Assembly (NCBI RefSeq): GCF_019455385.1
Contig: NZ_JACOFR010000003.1
Coordinates: forward strand, 62,001-126,000
Source of the DNA: Bradyrhizobium sp. BR 10289
Lineage (GTDB): Bacteria > Pseudomonadota > Alphaproteobacteria > Rhizobiales > Xanthobacteraceae
Length of the DNA stretch: 64,000 bases
Reading direction: 5' to 3'
Made by a program: the position numbers and the translations under genes. Under the pieces are notes generated by a model. That model was not told the DNA's origin, searched no databases, and saw only the letters and a program-made list of their open reading frames with translations. This document shows positions 9,718-19,047 of the stretch, in pieces. The stretch's first letter is position 1. The number at the start of each line of letters is the position of its first letter.

Positions 9718-11142
9718 ATGTCCCTCGCCCAACTTGCAGTCCTGGACACCGGATCGAACCGGACTCTGGCCGAACGGCTGATCGACCAGCTCGCCGACCG
9801 CATCGGCGGTCTCGGCGTCGAGCTTGCCGACATTGCCGGCAACGTCCAGGAAGTCGCCAACCGCGTCGCCAACCAGTCGGAACGGTTCCAACATCTCCAG
9901 AAGACGGCCGAGACGATGGTCTCGGCCAACCACGACATCGCCAATGCCTCGCAGGCGGTGCAGACGACCACTTCGGCCGCGGTCGGCGAGATCGCCCAGT
10001 CGCGCAGCGCGGTCGATACCGCCGTCAGCCACATCTCCGAACTCGTCGCGGCCGTGGAGCGGATCGAGGCGCGCCTCTCCGCCGTCGGCTCGGCACTGGC
10101 GCAGGTTGCAAAAGTCTCCGGCTCGATCGAGGCGATCGCCAAGCAGACCAACCTGCTGGCGCTCAACGCCACCATCGAGGCGGCACGCGCCGGCAATGCC
10201 GGCCGCGGCTTTGCGGTGGTCGCGAGCGAGGTCAAGAACCTTGCGGAAGCCACCCGCCAGGCCACGCATCAGATCTCCGACACCGTGCGCGATCTCGACG
10301 GCCAGATCGAAGGCCTGATCGGCGAGAGCAGCGACGCCTCGCAGCGCGCCAAGACGGCGGGCGAAGGCGCGCAAGCGATCTCCGGCATCATCTCGCGCGT
10401 CCAGCAGGGCTTTGCGTCAGTGGAAGCGGAGATCGACGGCGTCGCGCGTGCCGCGACCTCCAACCTCGGCCATTGCGACACCGTCATCAGCGAGCTCAAC
10501 GAGCTCGCCAAGGGCGTCGATCTGTCTTCGCGCGATCTCAAGAGCGCCGACCAGCGCGTCACAAAACTGCTCGACACCTCCGAAGCGCTGATCGCGCTGA
10601 TCGCCGACAGCGGCGTCGAGACCTCGGATGCGCCGCTGATCCGGGTCGTCGTCGAGACTGCCAAGCGGATCTCGGACGAGTTCGAGGCGGCGATTGCCCG
10701 CGGCGAGATCACGCTCGACCAGCTCATGGACGACAACTACCGCGAAATCCCCGGCACCGATCCCAAACAGTTCGTCACCAACTACGTCGACTTCACCGAC
10801 CGCGTGCTGCCCGCGATCCAGGACCCGATCCAGAAGTCGGATCCCCGCATCGTGTTCTGCGTCGCCTGGGCCAGGGGCGGCTACCTGCCGACCCACAATC
10901 CGAACTATCGCCTGCCGCAGGGTAAGGACCCCGTCTGGAACAACGCCAACTGCCGCAATCGCCGCCTGTTCACCGATCGCGCGGTGCAGAAGGTCGCGGC
11001 CAGCACAAAACCGTTCCTGCTGCAGACCTATCGCCGCGACATGGGCGGCGGGCAGTTCGTGCTGATGAAGGACCTGTCCTCGCCGATCATGATCCGCGGC
11101 AAGCACTGGGGCGCCTTCCGCATGGGATTCCGGCAGAGCTGA
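9718..11142 (+). CDS. Soluble methyl-accepting chemotaxis protein with C-terminal sensor-like domain
   Basis: A 474-residue paralogue of the upstream receptor without the PilZ domain. The signalling domain spans about 20-300 with tip [20 protein letters not shown] (145-164). The C-terminal module (about 310-474) shares [31 protein letters not shown] and GKHWGAFR with its neighbour. No membrane segment is visible. I chose ATG 9718, with GGAGAAAG upstream; an in-frame start at 9664 would add 18 residues. The gap to the first receptor is 108 bases, so the two may be co-transcribed. The ligand is unknown; the module resembles PAS/Cache-type sensors. Confidence 0.87.
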   Translation: MSLAQLAVLDTGSNRTLAERLIDQLADRIGGLGVELADIAGNVQEVANRVANQSERFQHLQKTAETMVSANHDIANASQAVQTTTSAAVGEIAQSRSAVDTAVSHISELVAAVERIEARLSAVGSALAQVAKVSGSIEAIAKQTNLLALNATIEAARAGNAGRGFAVVASEVKNLAEATRQATHQISDTVRDLDGQIEGLIGESSDASQRAKTAGEGAQAISGIISRVQQGFASVEAEIDGVARAATSNLGHCDTVISELNELAKGVDLSSRDLKSADQRVTKLLDTSEALIALIADSGVETSDAPLIRVVVETAKRISDEFEAAIARGEITLDQLMDDNYREIPGTDPKQFVTNYVDFTDRVLPAIQDPIQKSDPRIVFCVAWARGGYLPTHNPNYRLPQGKDPVWNNANCRNRRLFTDRAVQKVAASTKPFLLQTYRRDMGGGQFVLMKDLSSPIMIRGKHWGAFRMGFRQS

Positions 11143-11232
11143 GGGCCCCCAATCAAAAATCCGAAACAACCCCATGCACAGTAGCCGGTGCATAGGGAAT
11201 CGACGACTTGCGCCGGCAGGCCAACGCGCGGC

Positions 11233-11262
11233 TTGACACGTCGGGCAAAACAGGCGCATAAT
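11233..11262 (+). promoter_or_regulatory. Strong sigma-70-like promoter with no obvious gene
   Basis: TTGACA (11233-11238), an 18-base spacer and CATAAT (11257-11262) match the housekeeping promoter closely. No convincing coding region follows on this strand for over 600 bases; the sequence beyond is repeat-rich. Confidence 0.5.
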
Positions 11263-11310
11263 GCTATTATTCCGAAACTCCCGCTATCGATCAGCACGGC
11301 AACAGCCGGG

Positions 11311-11359
11311 CCGTCGCCCTTCGAGGGCCGCTGAAGAAGCGGCCGCCTCAGGGTGACGG
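11311..11359. repeat. Palindromic repeat, family D (half copy)
   Basis: GCCGTCGCCCTTCGAGG with GCCTCAGGGTGACGG matches the right part of the family D copy at 43206. Confidence 0.65.
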
Positions 11360-11389
11360 TGAAAGAGTTGGGTGCTCCGCTCCTACCTC

Positions 11390-11435
11390 GTCATTGCGAG
11401 GAGCACTTGCGACGAAGCAATCCAGACTATCTCCG
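11390..11435. repeat. Intergenic repeat, family F (single copy here)
   Basis: GTCATTGCGAGGAGCACTTG followed by CGACGAAGCAATCCAGACT is an element I recognise as common between bradyrhizobial genes. Only one copy is seen in this window. Confidence 0.5.
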
Positions 11436-11447
11436 TAGAGATAGTAT

Positions 11448-11540
11448 CGTAGGGTGGGCAAAGCGAAGCGTGCCCACGCGTCTGTTGCCGTCTCGCGAAG
11501 ATCGTGGGCACGGCGCAAGGGCGCCTTTGCCCACCCTACG
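11448..11540. repeat. Palindromic intergenic repeat, family C
   Basis: Near-perfect inverted arms: CGTAGGGTGGGCAAAGCG at the left and GCGCCTTTGCCCACCCTACG at the right, with GTGCCCACG and CGTGGGCAC as an inner pair. A second copy lies at 17364 and a degenerate one at 48694. Confidence 0.85.
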
Positions 11541-11585
11541 ATTCCTACTTCTGCATTGAGCTTGGCAGGGGCCCGAGCGAGCGCC

Positions 11586-11656
11586 TCATCCTTCGAGACG
11601 CCTGCACACCCGGTCCATCCTGAGGGCCCGCCGCAGGCGGGCGTCTCGAAGGATGG
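11586..11656. repeat. Palindromic repeat, family D
   Basis: CATCCTTCGAGACGCC faces GGCGTCTCGAAGGATGG, an inverted pair around CATCCTGAGGGCCCGCCGCA. Confidence 0.75.
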
Positions 11657-11985
11657 CTACAGGCGAAGACGAATCGCCGCCTAACTTTCCCAATCGCACG
11701 AATTTCGTCTTCGCATGATTTGCGCGTTCGCACGATCGGACGCGACGATCCACGGCGCATGTGGGGATAAAGCGCCATGAAATGACGCTAATCATATCAA
11801 TTAGCCCAAAACATTTGCAGCGTTCGCCGCACAAATTCGTGAACGTCATGGCCTGACGCGCTGCTCGCGCAGATATGCATTGCTGCGAATTTGAAAGCTT
11901 CTTCGTTTCGCATCGGTATGATTATGGTCGCGCGAAAATTTGCCGAGCTGGTCGCCGCAAGCGATCGCCGGACAAGGGGATGCAT

Positions 11986-12450
11986 ATGGCAACGACTCTC
12001 ACCATCAACGGCGAAACGAAATCGTTCGACGCGCCACCGGACATGCCGCTGCTGTGGGTGCTGCGCGACATTTTGGGCATGACCGGCACCAAGTTCGGCT
12101 GCGGCATCGCGCAATGCGGCGCCTGCACGGTGCATGTCGACGGCAAGGCGGTGCGCTCCTGCGTGCTGTCCGTGAGCGCCGTCGCGAACCGCGCCATCAC
12201 CACCATCGAGCATATCGGCACGACGCCCGCCGGCGCGAAGGTGCAGAAGGCCTGGCTGGAGGCCGAAGTGGTCCAGTGCGGCTATTGCCAGTCCGGCCAG
12301 ATCATGGCCGCCGCAGCCCTGCTGGCGGCAACGCCCAACCCCGATGATTCCGACATCGACGCCGCGATGGCCGGCAACATCTGCCGCTGCGGCACCTATG
12401 TCCGCATCCGCGAGGCCATCAAGCACGCCGCCAACGGCAAACAGGCGTGA
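11986..12450 (+). CDS. iorA: Molybdenum hydroxylase 2Fe-2S subunit (isoquinoline 1-oxidoreductase alpha-like)
   Basis: The 154-residue protein is the small electron-transfer subunit of a xanthine-oxidase-family molybdenum hydroxylase. The plant-ferredoxin-type cluster ligands are C39, C44, C47 and C59 ([14 protein letters not shown]); the second cluster uses C98, C101, C133 and C135 ([17 protein letters not shown]). I chose ATG 11986 because AGGGG lies 6 bases upstream; an in-frame ATG at 11980 overlaps that site. The molybdopterin subunit follows with 8 bases between. The real substrate may be an aldehyde or N-heterocycle and cannot be read from the sequence. Confidence 0.9.
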   Translation: MATTLTINGETKSFDAPPDMPLLWVLRDILGMTGTKFGCGIAQCGACTVHVDGKAVRSCVLSVSAVANRAITTIEHIGTTPAGAKVQKAWLEAEVVQCGYCQSGQIMAAAALLAATPNPDDSDIDAAMAGNICRCGTYVRIREAIKHAANGKQA

Positions 12451-12458
12451 GGTTCACT

Positions 12459-14627
12459 ATGAATGCACACGACACCGTCTCCCGCCGTTCGCTTCTGACC
12501 GGCGGCCTCGCCACCGGCTTCCTGCTCGCCTTCCACTTGCCGCTGCGCGCCGCCGTCAACGAACCGGTGCAGCCGAAAGACGCGACCGACGGCAAGTTCG
12601 CGCCCAACGCCTTCATCCGCATCGACGCCGAAGGCACGACCACACTGGTGATGCCGCAGGTCGAGATGGGACAGGGAATCTACACCGCCGTCTCGATGAT
12701 CCTGGCGGAAGAGCTCGACGCCGACTGGTCGAAGGTTCAGCTGCTGCATGCACCGGCCAACGAAAAGCTCTACGGCAATCCGATCTTCATCATTCAGGCA
12801 ACCGGAGGCTCCACATCGGTGCGGGCGTTCTGGAAACCGCTGCGTGATGCCGGCGCCAGCGCGCGCGCCATGCTGGTGCAGGCCGCGGCCGCGCAATGGG
12901 GCGTCGACCCCGCCAGCTGCACGACCTCCAAGGGTCAGGTGACGCACAAGGCGAGCGGCCGGACGCTGGCCTATGGCGCGCTTGCGGTGGCCGCGAGCGG
13001 CCAGACGCCGCCGAAGAATGTCCCGCTGAAAGATCCCAAGGATTTCGTCTATATCGGCCAGCCGTTGAAGCGGCTCGACACCCCCGAGAAGGTCAACGGC
13101 AAGGCTGTCTACGGCATCGATGCGATCCTGCCGGGCATGAAGTTCGCGACGCTGGCGCAGTCGCCAGTGTTCGGCGGCAAGGTCGGCAAGGTCGATGACC
13201 GCGCCGCGAAGAAAATCCCGGGCGTGCGGCAAATCGTGGTGCTGGACGATCTCGTCGCCGTCGTCGGCGATCATATGTGGGCCGCCAAGAAAGGCCTCGA
13301 CGCGCTCGAGGTCGAATGGAACGAGGGTCCGAACGCGAAGATCGATTCGAAAGCGATCTGGGACGATTTGCGCGCAGCCAGCCAAAAGGATGGCGTCGTC
13401 GCCAAATCCACCGGCGATATCGCCAAGGGCCTCGCTAGCGGCGAAAAGATCGAAGCCTCGTACGAGCTGCCGTTTCTCGCCCATGCGACCATGGAGCCGT
13501 TGAACGCCACGGCGCATTGCAAGCCCGATTCCTGCGAGATCTGGACCGGCACGCAGATCATGGCGCGCGTGCAGTCGGAGGCGGCCAAGGCCGCCGGGCT
13601 GCCGGTGGAGAAGGTGACCGTCAACCAACACCTGCTCGGCGGCGGCTTCGGCCGCAAGCTCGAGCCCGACATGGTGGTCGCGGCCGTTCGCATCGCCAAG
13701 CAGGTCGAGGGACCGGTCAAGGTGGTTTGGACCCGCGAGGAGGACATCCAGCACGACGTCTATCGCCCGGTCTATCGCGACACGATCGCGGCAACCTTGT
13801 CGGGGGGCAAGATCGCCGGCTGGAAGTACAAGATCGCCGGCGCCGCGGTGATCGCGCGCTGGCTGCCGCCGGCGTTCCAGAAGGGCATCGATATCGACGC
13901 GATCGACAGCGCCACCGACGTGCCCTACGAGATCCCGAATTTTCACGTCGAATATGTCCGGGCCGAACCGCCGGCGATCCCGACCGGGTTCTGGCGCGGG
14001 GTCGGCCCGAACAACAACGTGTTTGCCGTCGAGTGCTTCATCGACGAACTGGCGCGCAAGGCGGGCAAGGACCCGATCGAGTTTCGCCGCGGCATGCTGG
14101 GCAACCAGCCGCGCTTCCTCAACGTCCTCAATCTCGCGGCGGAAAAGTCGGGCTGGGGCCAGCCCCTGCCGGCCCGCGTCGGGCGCGGCGTGTGCCTGCA
14201 GCCGTCGTTCGGAAGTTTCATCGCAACGGTGGTGGAAGCCGAGGTCGACGAGCAGGGCGAGATCAACCTGCGCCGCGCGACCTCGGTGGTGGACACCGGC
14301 ATTGCCGTCAATCCCGATACGATCGTCGCCCAGGTCCAGGGCGGCCTCGTGTTCGGCCTGACTGCCGCGCTCTATGGCGAGGTCACCATCGACAAGGGCC
14401 GCGTCCAGCAATCCAACTTCCATGACTACCGGATGTTGCGGATCAACCAGATGCCCAAGATCGAGGTCCACGTCGTCAAGAGCGGCGAGGCGCCCGGAGG
14501 CATCGGCGAGACCGGCACGACCGCGGGACCGCCGGCACTGCGCAATGCGATTTATGCCGCAACCGGCGTGGCGCTGCGGCGCCTGCCAATCGATCGGAAA
14601 CTGCTGGCTGCGGGGAAGAAGGCATGA
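12459..14627 (+). CDS. iorB: Molybdenum hydroxylase molybdopterin-binding subunit (isoquinoline 1-oxidoreductase beta-like), Tat-exported
   Basis: The 722-residue catalytic subunit begins with a twin-arginine signal (SRRSLLTGG at 8-16 plus a hydrophobic segment), so it should be folded with its cofactor and exported to the periplasm, probably with the 2Fe-2S subunit as a hitchhiker. Molybdopterin-domain motifs include QVEMGQGIYTAV, GGGFGRKLEPD, FWRGVGPNNN and the C-terminal GGIGETGTTAGPPAL, where the Glu fits the catalytic base of the family. It lies between iorA and a cytochrome c gene and overlaps the latter by 4 bases. ATG 12459 is preferred to a GTG at 12447, which overlaps the iorA stop. 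Confidence 0.9.
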   Translation: MNAHDTVSRRSLLTGGLATGFLLAFHLPLRAAVNEPVQPKDATDGKFAPNAFIRIDAEGTTTLVMPQVEMGQGIYTAVSMILAEELDADWSKVQLLHAPANEKLYGNPIFIIQATGGSTSVRAFWKPLRDAGASARAMLVQAAAAQWGVDPASCTTSKGQVTHKASGRTLAYGALAVAASGQTPPKNVPLKDPKDFVYIGQPLKRLDTPEKVNGKAVYGIDAILPGMKFATLAQSPVFGGKVGKVDDRAAKKIPGVRQIVVLDDLVAVVGDHMWAAKKGLDALEVEWNEGPNAKIDSKAIWDDLRAASQKDGVVAKSTGDIAKGLASGEKIEASYELPFLAHATMEPLNATAHCKPDSCEIWTGTQIMARVQSEAAKAAGLPVEKVTVNQHLLGGGFGRKLEPDMVVAAVRIAKQVEGPVKVVWTREEDIQHDVYRPVYRDTIAATLSGGKIAGWKYKIAGAAVIARWLPPAFQKGIDIDAIDSATDVPYEIPNFHVEYVRAEPPAIPTGFWRGVGPNNNVFAVECFIDELARKAGKDPIEFRRGMLGNQPRFLNVLNLAAEKSGWGQPLPARVGRGVCLQPSFGSFIATVVEAEVDEQGEINLRRATSVVDTGIAVNPDTIVAQVQGGLVFGLTAALYGEVTIDKGRVQQSNFHDYRMLRINQMPKIEVHVVKSGEAPGGIGETGTTAGPPALRNAIYAATGVALRRLPIDRKLLAAGKKA

Positions 14628-15967
14628 GCGGCAAGATGCGTATCCTCGGAAGCGTCGTTGTGATCGGCGCCGTCGCGGCAGGCCTGGGCGTCTGGATCAT
14701 CCGCGGGCCCGGCCCGCTGGATTTTTCCGGCGGCACCAAGGTGGCGCTGGCGGATTACCGCGCCGGCAAGCCCACGGGCGTCCCCGCCAAGCTGGAGAAA
14801 GCGAACCTGGTCGAACGCGGCGAGTACCTCGCCAAGGCCGCCGACTGCATGGTCTGCCACACCAAGCCCGGCGAGAAGGACTATGCCGGCGGCCTCGCCT
14901 TCAAGCTGCCGTTCGGCACGCTCTATTCGACCAACATCACGCCAGACAAGGACACCGGCATCGGCAATTACAGCGACCAGGATTTTCTGAACGCGGTCCA
15001 GCACGGCAAGCGCCGCGACGGGGCGCGGCTCTATCCGGCGATGCCGTACACGTCCTACACCTTCATGACGGACGAGGACGCGCTGGCGGTGAAGGCCTAT
15101 CTGTTCAGCCTGCCGGCGGTGCGCGCGAAGGCGCCGGAGAACACGCTGTCGTTCCCGTTCAACCAGCGCTGGGCGATGATTGTCTGGTCGGCCGTATTCA
15201 ATCCGGACACGCGCTTTGCGCCCGATACCTCGAAGAGCCCGGAATGGAACAGAGGCGCATATCTCGCCGAAGCGCTGGCGCATTGCGGCGAGTGCCACAC
15301 ACCGCGCAATCTCGGTTTTGCACTCGACAACCGCAAGAAGTTCGGTGGCGCCCTCACCGCCGGCTGGCGTGCGTTCAACATCTCCTCGGACAAGGCGACC
15401 GGTATCGGCAATTGGAGCGATCAGGACCTGATCTCGTATCTGTCGCTGGGCCATGCGCCGGGCCACGGCTCGGCCTCGGGTCCGATGGGTGAAGCCGTCG
15501 ACCACAGCTTCAGCCAGTTCGCCCCCGAGGACATCAGCAGCATCGTTGCTTACTTGCGCAGCGTGACGGCGGTCGCCTCGCCCGACCTGCCTGCCACCAC
15601 GGCGCCGGCCGCGCCCGCCTCGCATCGCGACGGCATCACGGCCGACGCCCGCGGCAAGCAGGTGTTCGCCAGCGCCTGCGCCAGCTGTCACGGCTGGAGC
15701 GGCGAGAGCCCGGTGTCGCCGATGGCGACGCTGACCGGCACCTGGGCGGTGAATGACCCCGCCGCGACGAACGTCGCGCAGATCGTGATCTCGGGCACCA
15801 AGCGGCATACGCCCGACGGCGCGCTGTCGATGCCGGCGTTCGGGAATGCCTACACCAACGATGAGATCGCGGCGGTGGCGAATTATGTCACGGCAAGGTT
15901 CGGTGCGAAGGGCTCGAAGCTGACGGCGAAGGATGTGGCCGAGCTACGGGAGCAGACGGCGGAGTGA
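14624..15967 (+). CDS. Triheme cytochrome c, electron acceptor subunit of the molybdenum hydroxylase
   Basis: The 447-residue protein has an N-terminal membrane anchor or signal (about residues 6-27) and three CxxCH haem sites at C75 (CMVCH), C221 (CGECH) and about C352 (CASCH). The layout matches the cytochrome subunits of periplasmic aldehyde, alcohol and gluconate dehydrogenases, which pass electrons to the respiratory chain. It overlaps iorB by 4 bases, so the three genes form one unit. GC-rich sequence followed by TTTTT near 16030-16040 might end the transcript, but the stem is weak. Confidence 0.92.
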   Translation: MSGKMRILGSVVVIGAVAAGLGVWIIRGPGPLDFSGGTKVALADYRAGKPTGVPAKLEKANLVERGEYLAKAADCMVCHTKPGEKDYAGGLAFKLPFGTLYSTNITPDKDTGIGNYSDQDFLNAVQHGKRRDGARLYPAMPYTSYTFMTDEDALAVKAYLFSLPAVRAKAPENTLSFPFNQRWAMIVWSAVFNPDTRFAPDTSKSPEWNRGAYLAEALAHCGECHTPRNLGFALDNRKKFGGALTAGWRAFNISSDKATGIGNWSDQDLISYLSLGHAPGHGSASGPMGEAVDHSFSQFAPEDISSIVAYLRSVTAVASPDLPATTAPAAPASHRDGITADARGKQVFASACASCHGWSGESPVSPMATLTGTWAVNDPAATNVAQIVISGTKRHTPDGALSMPAFGNAYTNDEIAAVANYVTARFGAKGSKLTAKDVAELREQTAE

Positions 15968-16164
15968 TGCTCAGGGGCAAGCTGCGGGAGATCGATGCTC
16001 GCGCAGCCCTCCGCTCGGGCTTTGCCGGCCGGCCTTTTTAAAATGGCAGTCCCCCGCCAGCCGGGCGCCAAGCGGCGCACCGCACTGGTGCGGCGGCCGA
16101 TGCTGCCGTAGAAAGACCGCCGCACATTCGGGGCGCGGACCCGAACACAATCAGCTGGCTTGCG

Positions 16165-17301
16165 ATGTCCCTTCCACCCGCCCAAATCGGTGCGCCGCTG
16201 TCCGAGATCGATACACCGGCGCTGATCATCGACCTCGACGCTTTCGAGCGCAACCTGGACACGATGGCGACAGCGGTCGGCAAGCTCGGCGTTCGGTTGC
16301 GCCCGCATGCGAAGACCCACAAGTCGCCGATCATCGCGGCCAAGCAGATCGCGCGCGGCGCGGTCGGCATGTGCTGCCAGAAGGTCGCCGAGGCCGAGAT
16401 CCTGGTAGCAGGCGGGGTGAGCGACGTGCTCGTCAGCAACGAGGTGGTGGGCTTGCGGAAGCTGGAGCGCCTCACGGCGCTGGCGCGCCACGCGCGCATC
16501 AGCGTTTGCGTCGACGATGCGACCGTGGTCGAGCAACTGGCACAGGCTGCGGAGCGGGCAGGATCGCACATCGAAGTGCTGGTCGAAATCGACGTCGGTG
16601 CCGGTCGCTGCGGCGTCAGGCCGGGGCCGGCGGCAGCCGACCTGGCGCGGCAGGTGGCGGGGTCGCGCTTCCTGTCGTTCGGCGGCTTGCAGGCCTATCA
16701 CGGCTCCGCCCAGCATTTGCGCACGCCGGAGGAGCGGCGCGCTGCCATCACCAGTGCCGCGAACGCGACGACGGAGACGCTGCGCGTCCTCAAAGAGGCG
16801 GGCTTCCAATGCCGGACGATCGGAGGCGCTGGAACCGGGACGTTCGAGCTCGAAGGCGCGAGCGGCATCTGGAACGAATTGCAGGCGGGCTCCTACATTT
16901 TCATGGACGCCGACTACGCCAAGAACGTCGCCGACGGGGCGCGCAATGCCAGGGCGTTCGAGCACGCGTTGTTCGTGCTCGCGACCGTGATGAGCACCGG
17001 CGCCGGCGAACGCGCCGTCATCGATGCCGGCCATAAGGCCCTGTCGAACGACAGCGGCTTCCCGGCCGTGCTGGGCCGGCCCGACCTGCGCTATCATCGG
17101 CCCTCCGACGAGCATGGCCTGCTCGACTTCGACAGTGCGTCGTCACGGCTGGCGATCGGCGACAAGGTGACGCTGATCCCCGGACATTGCGACCCGACCG
17201 TCAATCTCTACGACTGGTATGTCGGCGTGCGCGGCTTCAACACGAAGGACGCCCGTGTGGAAGCGATATGGCCGATCGCGGCGCGGGGCGCGGTCACGTG
17301 A
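16165..17301 (+). CDS. D-threonine aldolase / D-serine dehydratase-like PLP enzyme
   Basis: The 378-residue protein is a fold-type III PLP enzyme of the alanine-racemase-like DSD1/D-threonine aldolase family. The PLP Lys lies in RPHAKTHKS (46-54), near the usual start of the TIM barrel (SEIDTPALIIDLDAFERN). The divalent-metal site HxD of this family is H341 and D343 in GHCDPTVNL. Members cleave D-threo-3-hydroxy amino acids to glycine plus aldehyde, or dehydrate D-serine or 3-hydroxyaspartate; the exact substrate is open. No strong ribosome-binding site precedes the ATG. The gene stands alone, between the cytochrome operon and a family C repeat. Confidence 0.85.
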   Translation: MSLPPAQIGAPLSEIDTPALIIDLDAFERNLDTMATAVGKLGVRLRPHAKTHKSPIIAAKQIARGAVGMCCQKVAEAEILVAGGVSDVLVSNEVVGLRKLERLTALARHARISVCVDDATVVEQLAQAAERAGSHIEVLVEIDVGAGRCGVRPGPAAADLARQVAGSRFLSFGGLQAYHGSAQHLRTPEERRAAITSAANATTETLRVLKEAGFQCRTIGGAGTGTFELEGASGIWNELQAGSYIFMDADYAKNVADGARNARAFEHALFVLATVMSTGAGERAVIDAGHKALSNDSGFPAVLGRPDLRYHRPSDEHGLLDFDSASSRLAIGDKVTLIPGHCDPTVNLYDWYVGVRGFNTKDARVEAIWPIAARGAVT

Positions 17302-17363
17302 GATTGGCGCAGGGTTGCGCGCGTCAATCTCCGCCGTCGTCCCGGACAAGCGAAGCGCGGTCT

Positions 17364-17454
17364 CGTAGGGTGGGCAAAGCGAAGCGTGCCCACGACCTCT
17401 AACGATCGAGAAAGATCGTGGGCACGGCGCAAAGGCGCCTTTGCCCACCCTACG
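17364..17454. repeat. Palindromic intergenic repeat, family C
   Basis: CGTAGGGTGGGCAAAGCGAA at the left and GGCGCCTTTGCCCACCCTACG-type arm at the right. Close copy of the element at 11448. It lies between convergent genes. Confidence 0.85.
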
Positions 17455-17478
17455 ACACCGAGGGTGCCGCAGCGCCGT

Positions 17479-18303
17479 TCAACTCAACCAGAATTTCGGC
17501 GTTGCCGGCTCCAATCGTCCCCCGACACGCACCGGGGCGATCTTGAGCGCGAGCCCCGTCGCATCATCCGTCTCCACCGCGACCCCGCTGAGCGTTGCCG
17601 TGCCCGCGGCAGGCTCGAAGCGGCCCGAAGGAATGCCCGAGGTGAACCTGCGCAGCGGCTCTTCCTTCTGCATGCCGATGATGGAGTCGTAATCGCCGGT
17701 CATGCCCGCATCCGTCATGTAGGCGGTCCCGCCTGACAGGATCTGATGATCGGCGGTCGGGACATGGGTGTGGGTGCCGACGACGAGGCTGGCGCGGCCG
17801 TCGCAGAAGAAGCCGATGCCCTGCTTCTCGCTTGACGCCTCGCAATGGAAATCGACGACGATGGCATCGGCGGCAACGCCCAGCGGACAGGCCCCGAGCT
17901 CGCGCTCGAGCGCTGCGAAGGGATCGTCGAACGGGGTCATGAAGACGCGGCCCAAAGCGTTGACCACGAGGGCGTGCCTGCCGTTCTTGGTCTCGACCAG
18001 AGCGGCGCCGCGGCCGGGCGTGCCGCGTGGATAATTCGCGGGCCGCACCAGACGGTCGGCACGCTCGATGAACACCAGCGCCTCGCGCTGGTCCCAGGAG
18101 TGGTTGCCGAGCGTCACGGCATCGGCGCCGGCATCGAGAAATTCCTGATAGATCGCTTCCGTGATGCCGAAGCCGCCGGCAGCATTCTCGCCGTTGACGA
18201 CGACGAGATCGAGCGACCAGTCCTTGACCATGCCGGGCAGATATTCGGCGATGGCGTTGCGCCCGCTACGGCCGACGACATCACCCACGAAGAGAATGCG
18301 CAA
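17479..18303 (-). CDS. YmdB-like metallophosphoesterase (TIGR00282 family)
   Basis: The 274-residue protein matches the YmdB family, cytoplasmic binuclear metallophosphoesterases; Bacillus YmdB has 2',3'-cAMP phosphodiesterase activity. Visible metal motifs are FVGDVVGRSGR at the N terminus, VVNGENAAGGFGIT, TLGNHSWDQRE and VGTHTHVPTAD. The start lies inside the end of the upstream fau gene (23-base overlap), so the two are probably translated from one message. The family call is solid; the role in this organism is unknown. Confidence 0.88.
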   Translation of the reverse strand: MRILFVGDVVGRSGRNAIAEYLPGMVKDWSLDLVVVNGENAAGGFGITEAIYQEFLDAGADAVTLGNHSWDQREALVFIERADRLVRPANYPRGTPGRGAALVETKNGRHALVVNALGRVFMTPFDDPFAALERELGACPLGVAADAIVVDFHCEASSEKQGIGFFCDGRASLVVGTHTHVPTADHQILSGGTAYMTDAGMTGDYDSIIGMQKEEPLRRFTSGIPSGRFEPAAGTATLSGVAVETDDATGLALKIAPVRVGGRLEPATPKFWLS

Positions 18304-18877
18304 CTTCAGAACTCCGGAAATCGAACACGTCCGTTTCCGTTAGCACATAATCCAGCGCCACGTCGTGGGATAGTGCCGGAACCGCCTCGATCTCCTGCGC
18401 TGCGAACGCAAGCCCGATGCCGACGATGTGCTTGGCCTTGCGCAAATGCGCGAAGGTGAAATCGTAATGTCCCGCGCCATAGCCGATGCGATGGCCGAGG
18501 CGGTCGAACGCGGCGAGCGGCGTCAGCATGATGTCGGGGATGACTTCGCTGGCTGCCGGCGACGGCTCGGGAATGCCGAGCGGGCCGAGCATCAGGCGGT
18601 CGTCCGGATGGAAGAGGCGGAAGATCAGCGACTGGCCGCGCGCGGTGACGCAAGGGAGCGCGAGCTTCGCGCCCTCCTCTGCGAGCTTCTTCAACAGCGG
18701 CATCGGATCGATTTCGCTGCGGATCGGCGAATAGCCGGAGACGATGCTGCCGGGCAGCAGCTTGAACGGCAGCCCGCGCCTGGCGAGTTTTGTCGCGGCG
18801 GCGGCGCGCTTCTTCTCGCTCAGCGCATCGCGCTTGGCGAGGGCTTTGGCGCGGAGTTCGGCTTTCGAAGCAGACAT
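18281..18877 (-). CDS. fau: 5-formyltetrahydrofolate cyclo-ligase
   Basis: The 198-residue enzyme converts 5-formyl-THF to 5,10-methenyl-THF with ATP. Motifs are the N-terminal Lys/Arg-rich helix (KAELRAKALAKRDALS), SPIRSEIDPMPLL, and the nucleotide/folate signature LTPLAAFDRLGHRIGYGAGHYD. ATG 18877 gives the normal N terminus; the frame stays open to 19276 but that part runs through a repeat and the 6S RNA gene. zapA, 6S RNA and fau in this order is a layout known from many proteobacteria. Confidence 0.92.
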   Translation of the reverse strand: MSASKAELRAKALAKRDALSEKKRAAAATKLARRGLPFKLLPGSIVSGYSPIRSEIDPMPLLKKLAEEGAKLALPCVTARGQSLIFRLFHPDDRLMLGPLGIPEPSPAASEVIPDIMLTPLAAFDRLGHRIGYGAGHYDFTFAHLRKAKHIVGIGLAFAAQEIEAVPALSHDVALDYVLTETDVFDFRSSEVAHSLRG

Positions 18878-18913
18878 GCGTGCTTTCCCCCCGAAGGCAG
18901 AGCTAGCTCCACT

Positions 18914-19036
18914 GTCATCACCCGCCTTGTGCGCAATTGCGCACTGGAGCGGGTGATCCAGTATTCCAGAGACGCCAGTGCTTAGACCTCGACGCTGCGG
19001 CGTACTGGATGCCCCGGTCAAGCCGGGGCATATGAC
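18914..19036. repeat. Palindromic intergenic repeat, family E
   Basis: GTCATCACCCGC...GCGGGTGAT, CAGTATTCCAGAGACG and TACTGGATGCCCCGGTCAAG. A close relative lies at 58747 and looser ones at 39826 and 40741. Located between 6S RNA and fau. Confidence 0.75.
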
Positions 19037-19047
19037 ACCGAGCCTCA

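Larger units (their letters stand above)
11143..11985. other. Repeat-rich intergenic region of about 840 bases
   Basis: This gap holds a promoter-like sequence (11233), repeats of families D, F and C (listed separately) and an A/T-richer stretch (about 11690-11980) before the molybdenum hydroxylase operon. Open frames here either span repeats or are very short, and I see no RNA gene I can name. Confidence 0.6.

Noticed and set aside
11353..11684. Short plus-strand reading frames after the orphan promoter
   Set aside because: They run through repeats of families F, C and D, so the translation is of repeat sequence.
12396..14471. A 691-residue open frame on the minus strand
   Set aside because: It is antisense to the iorB coding sequence and has shadow-type composition.
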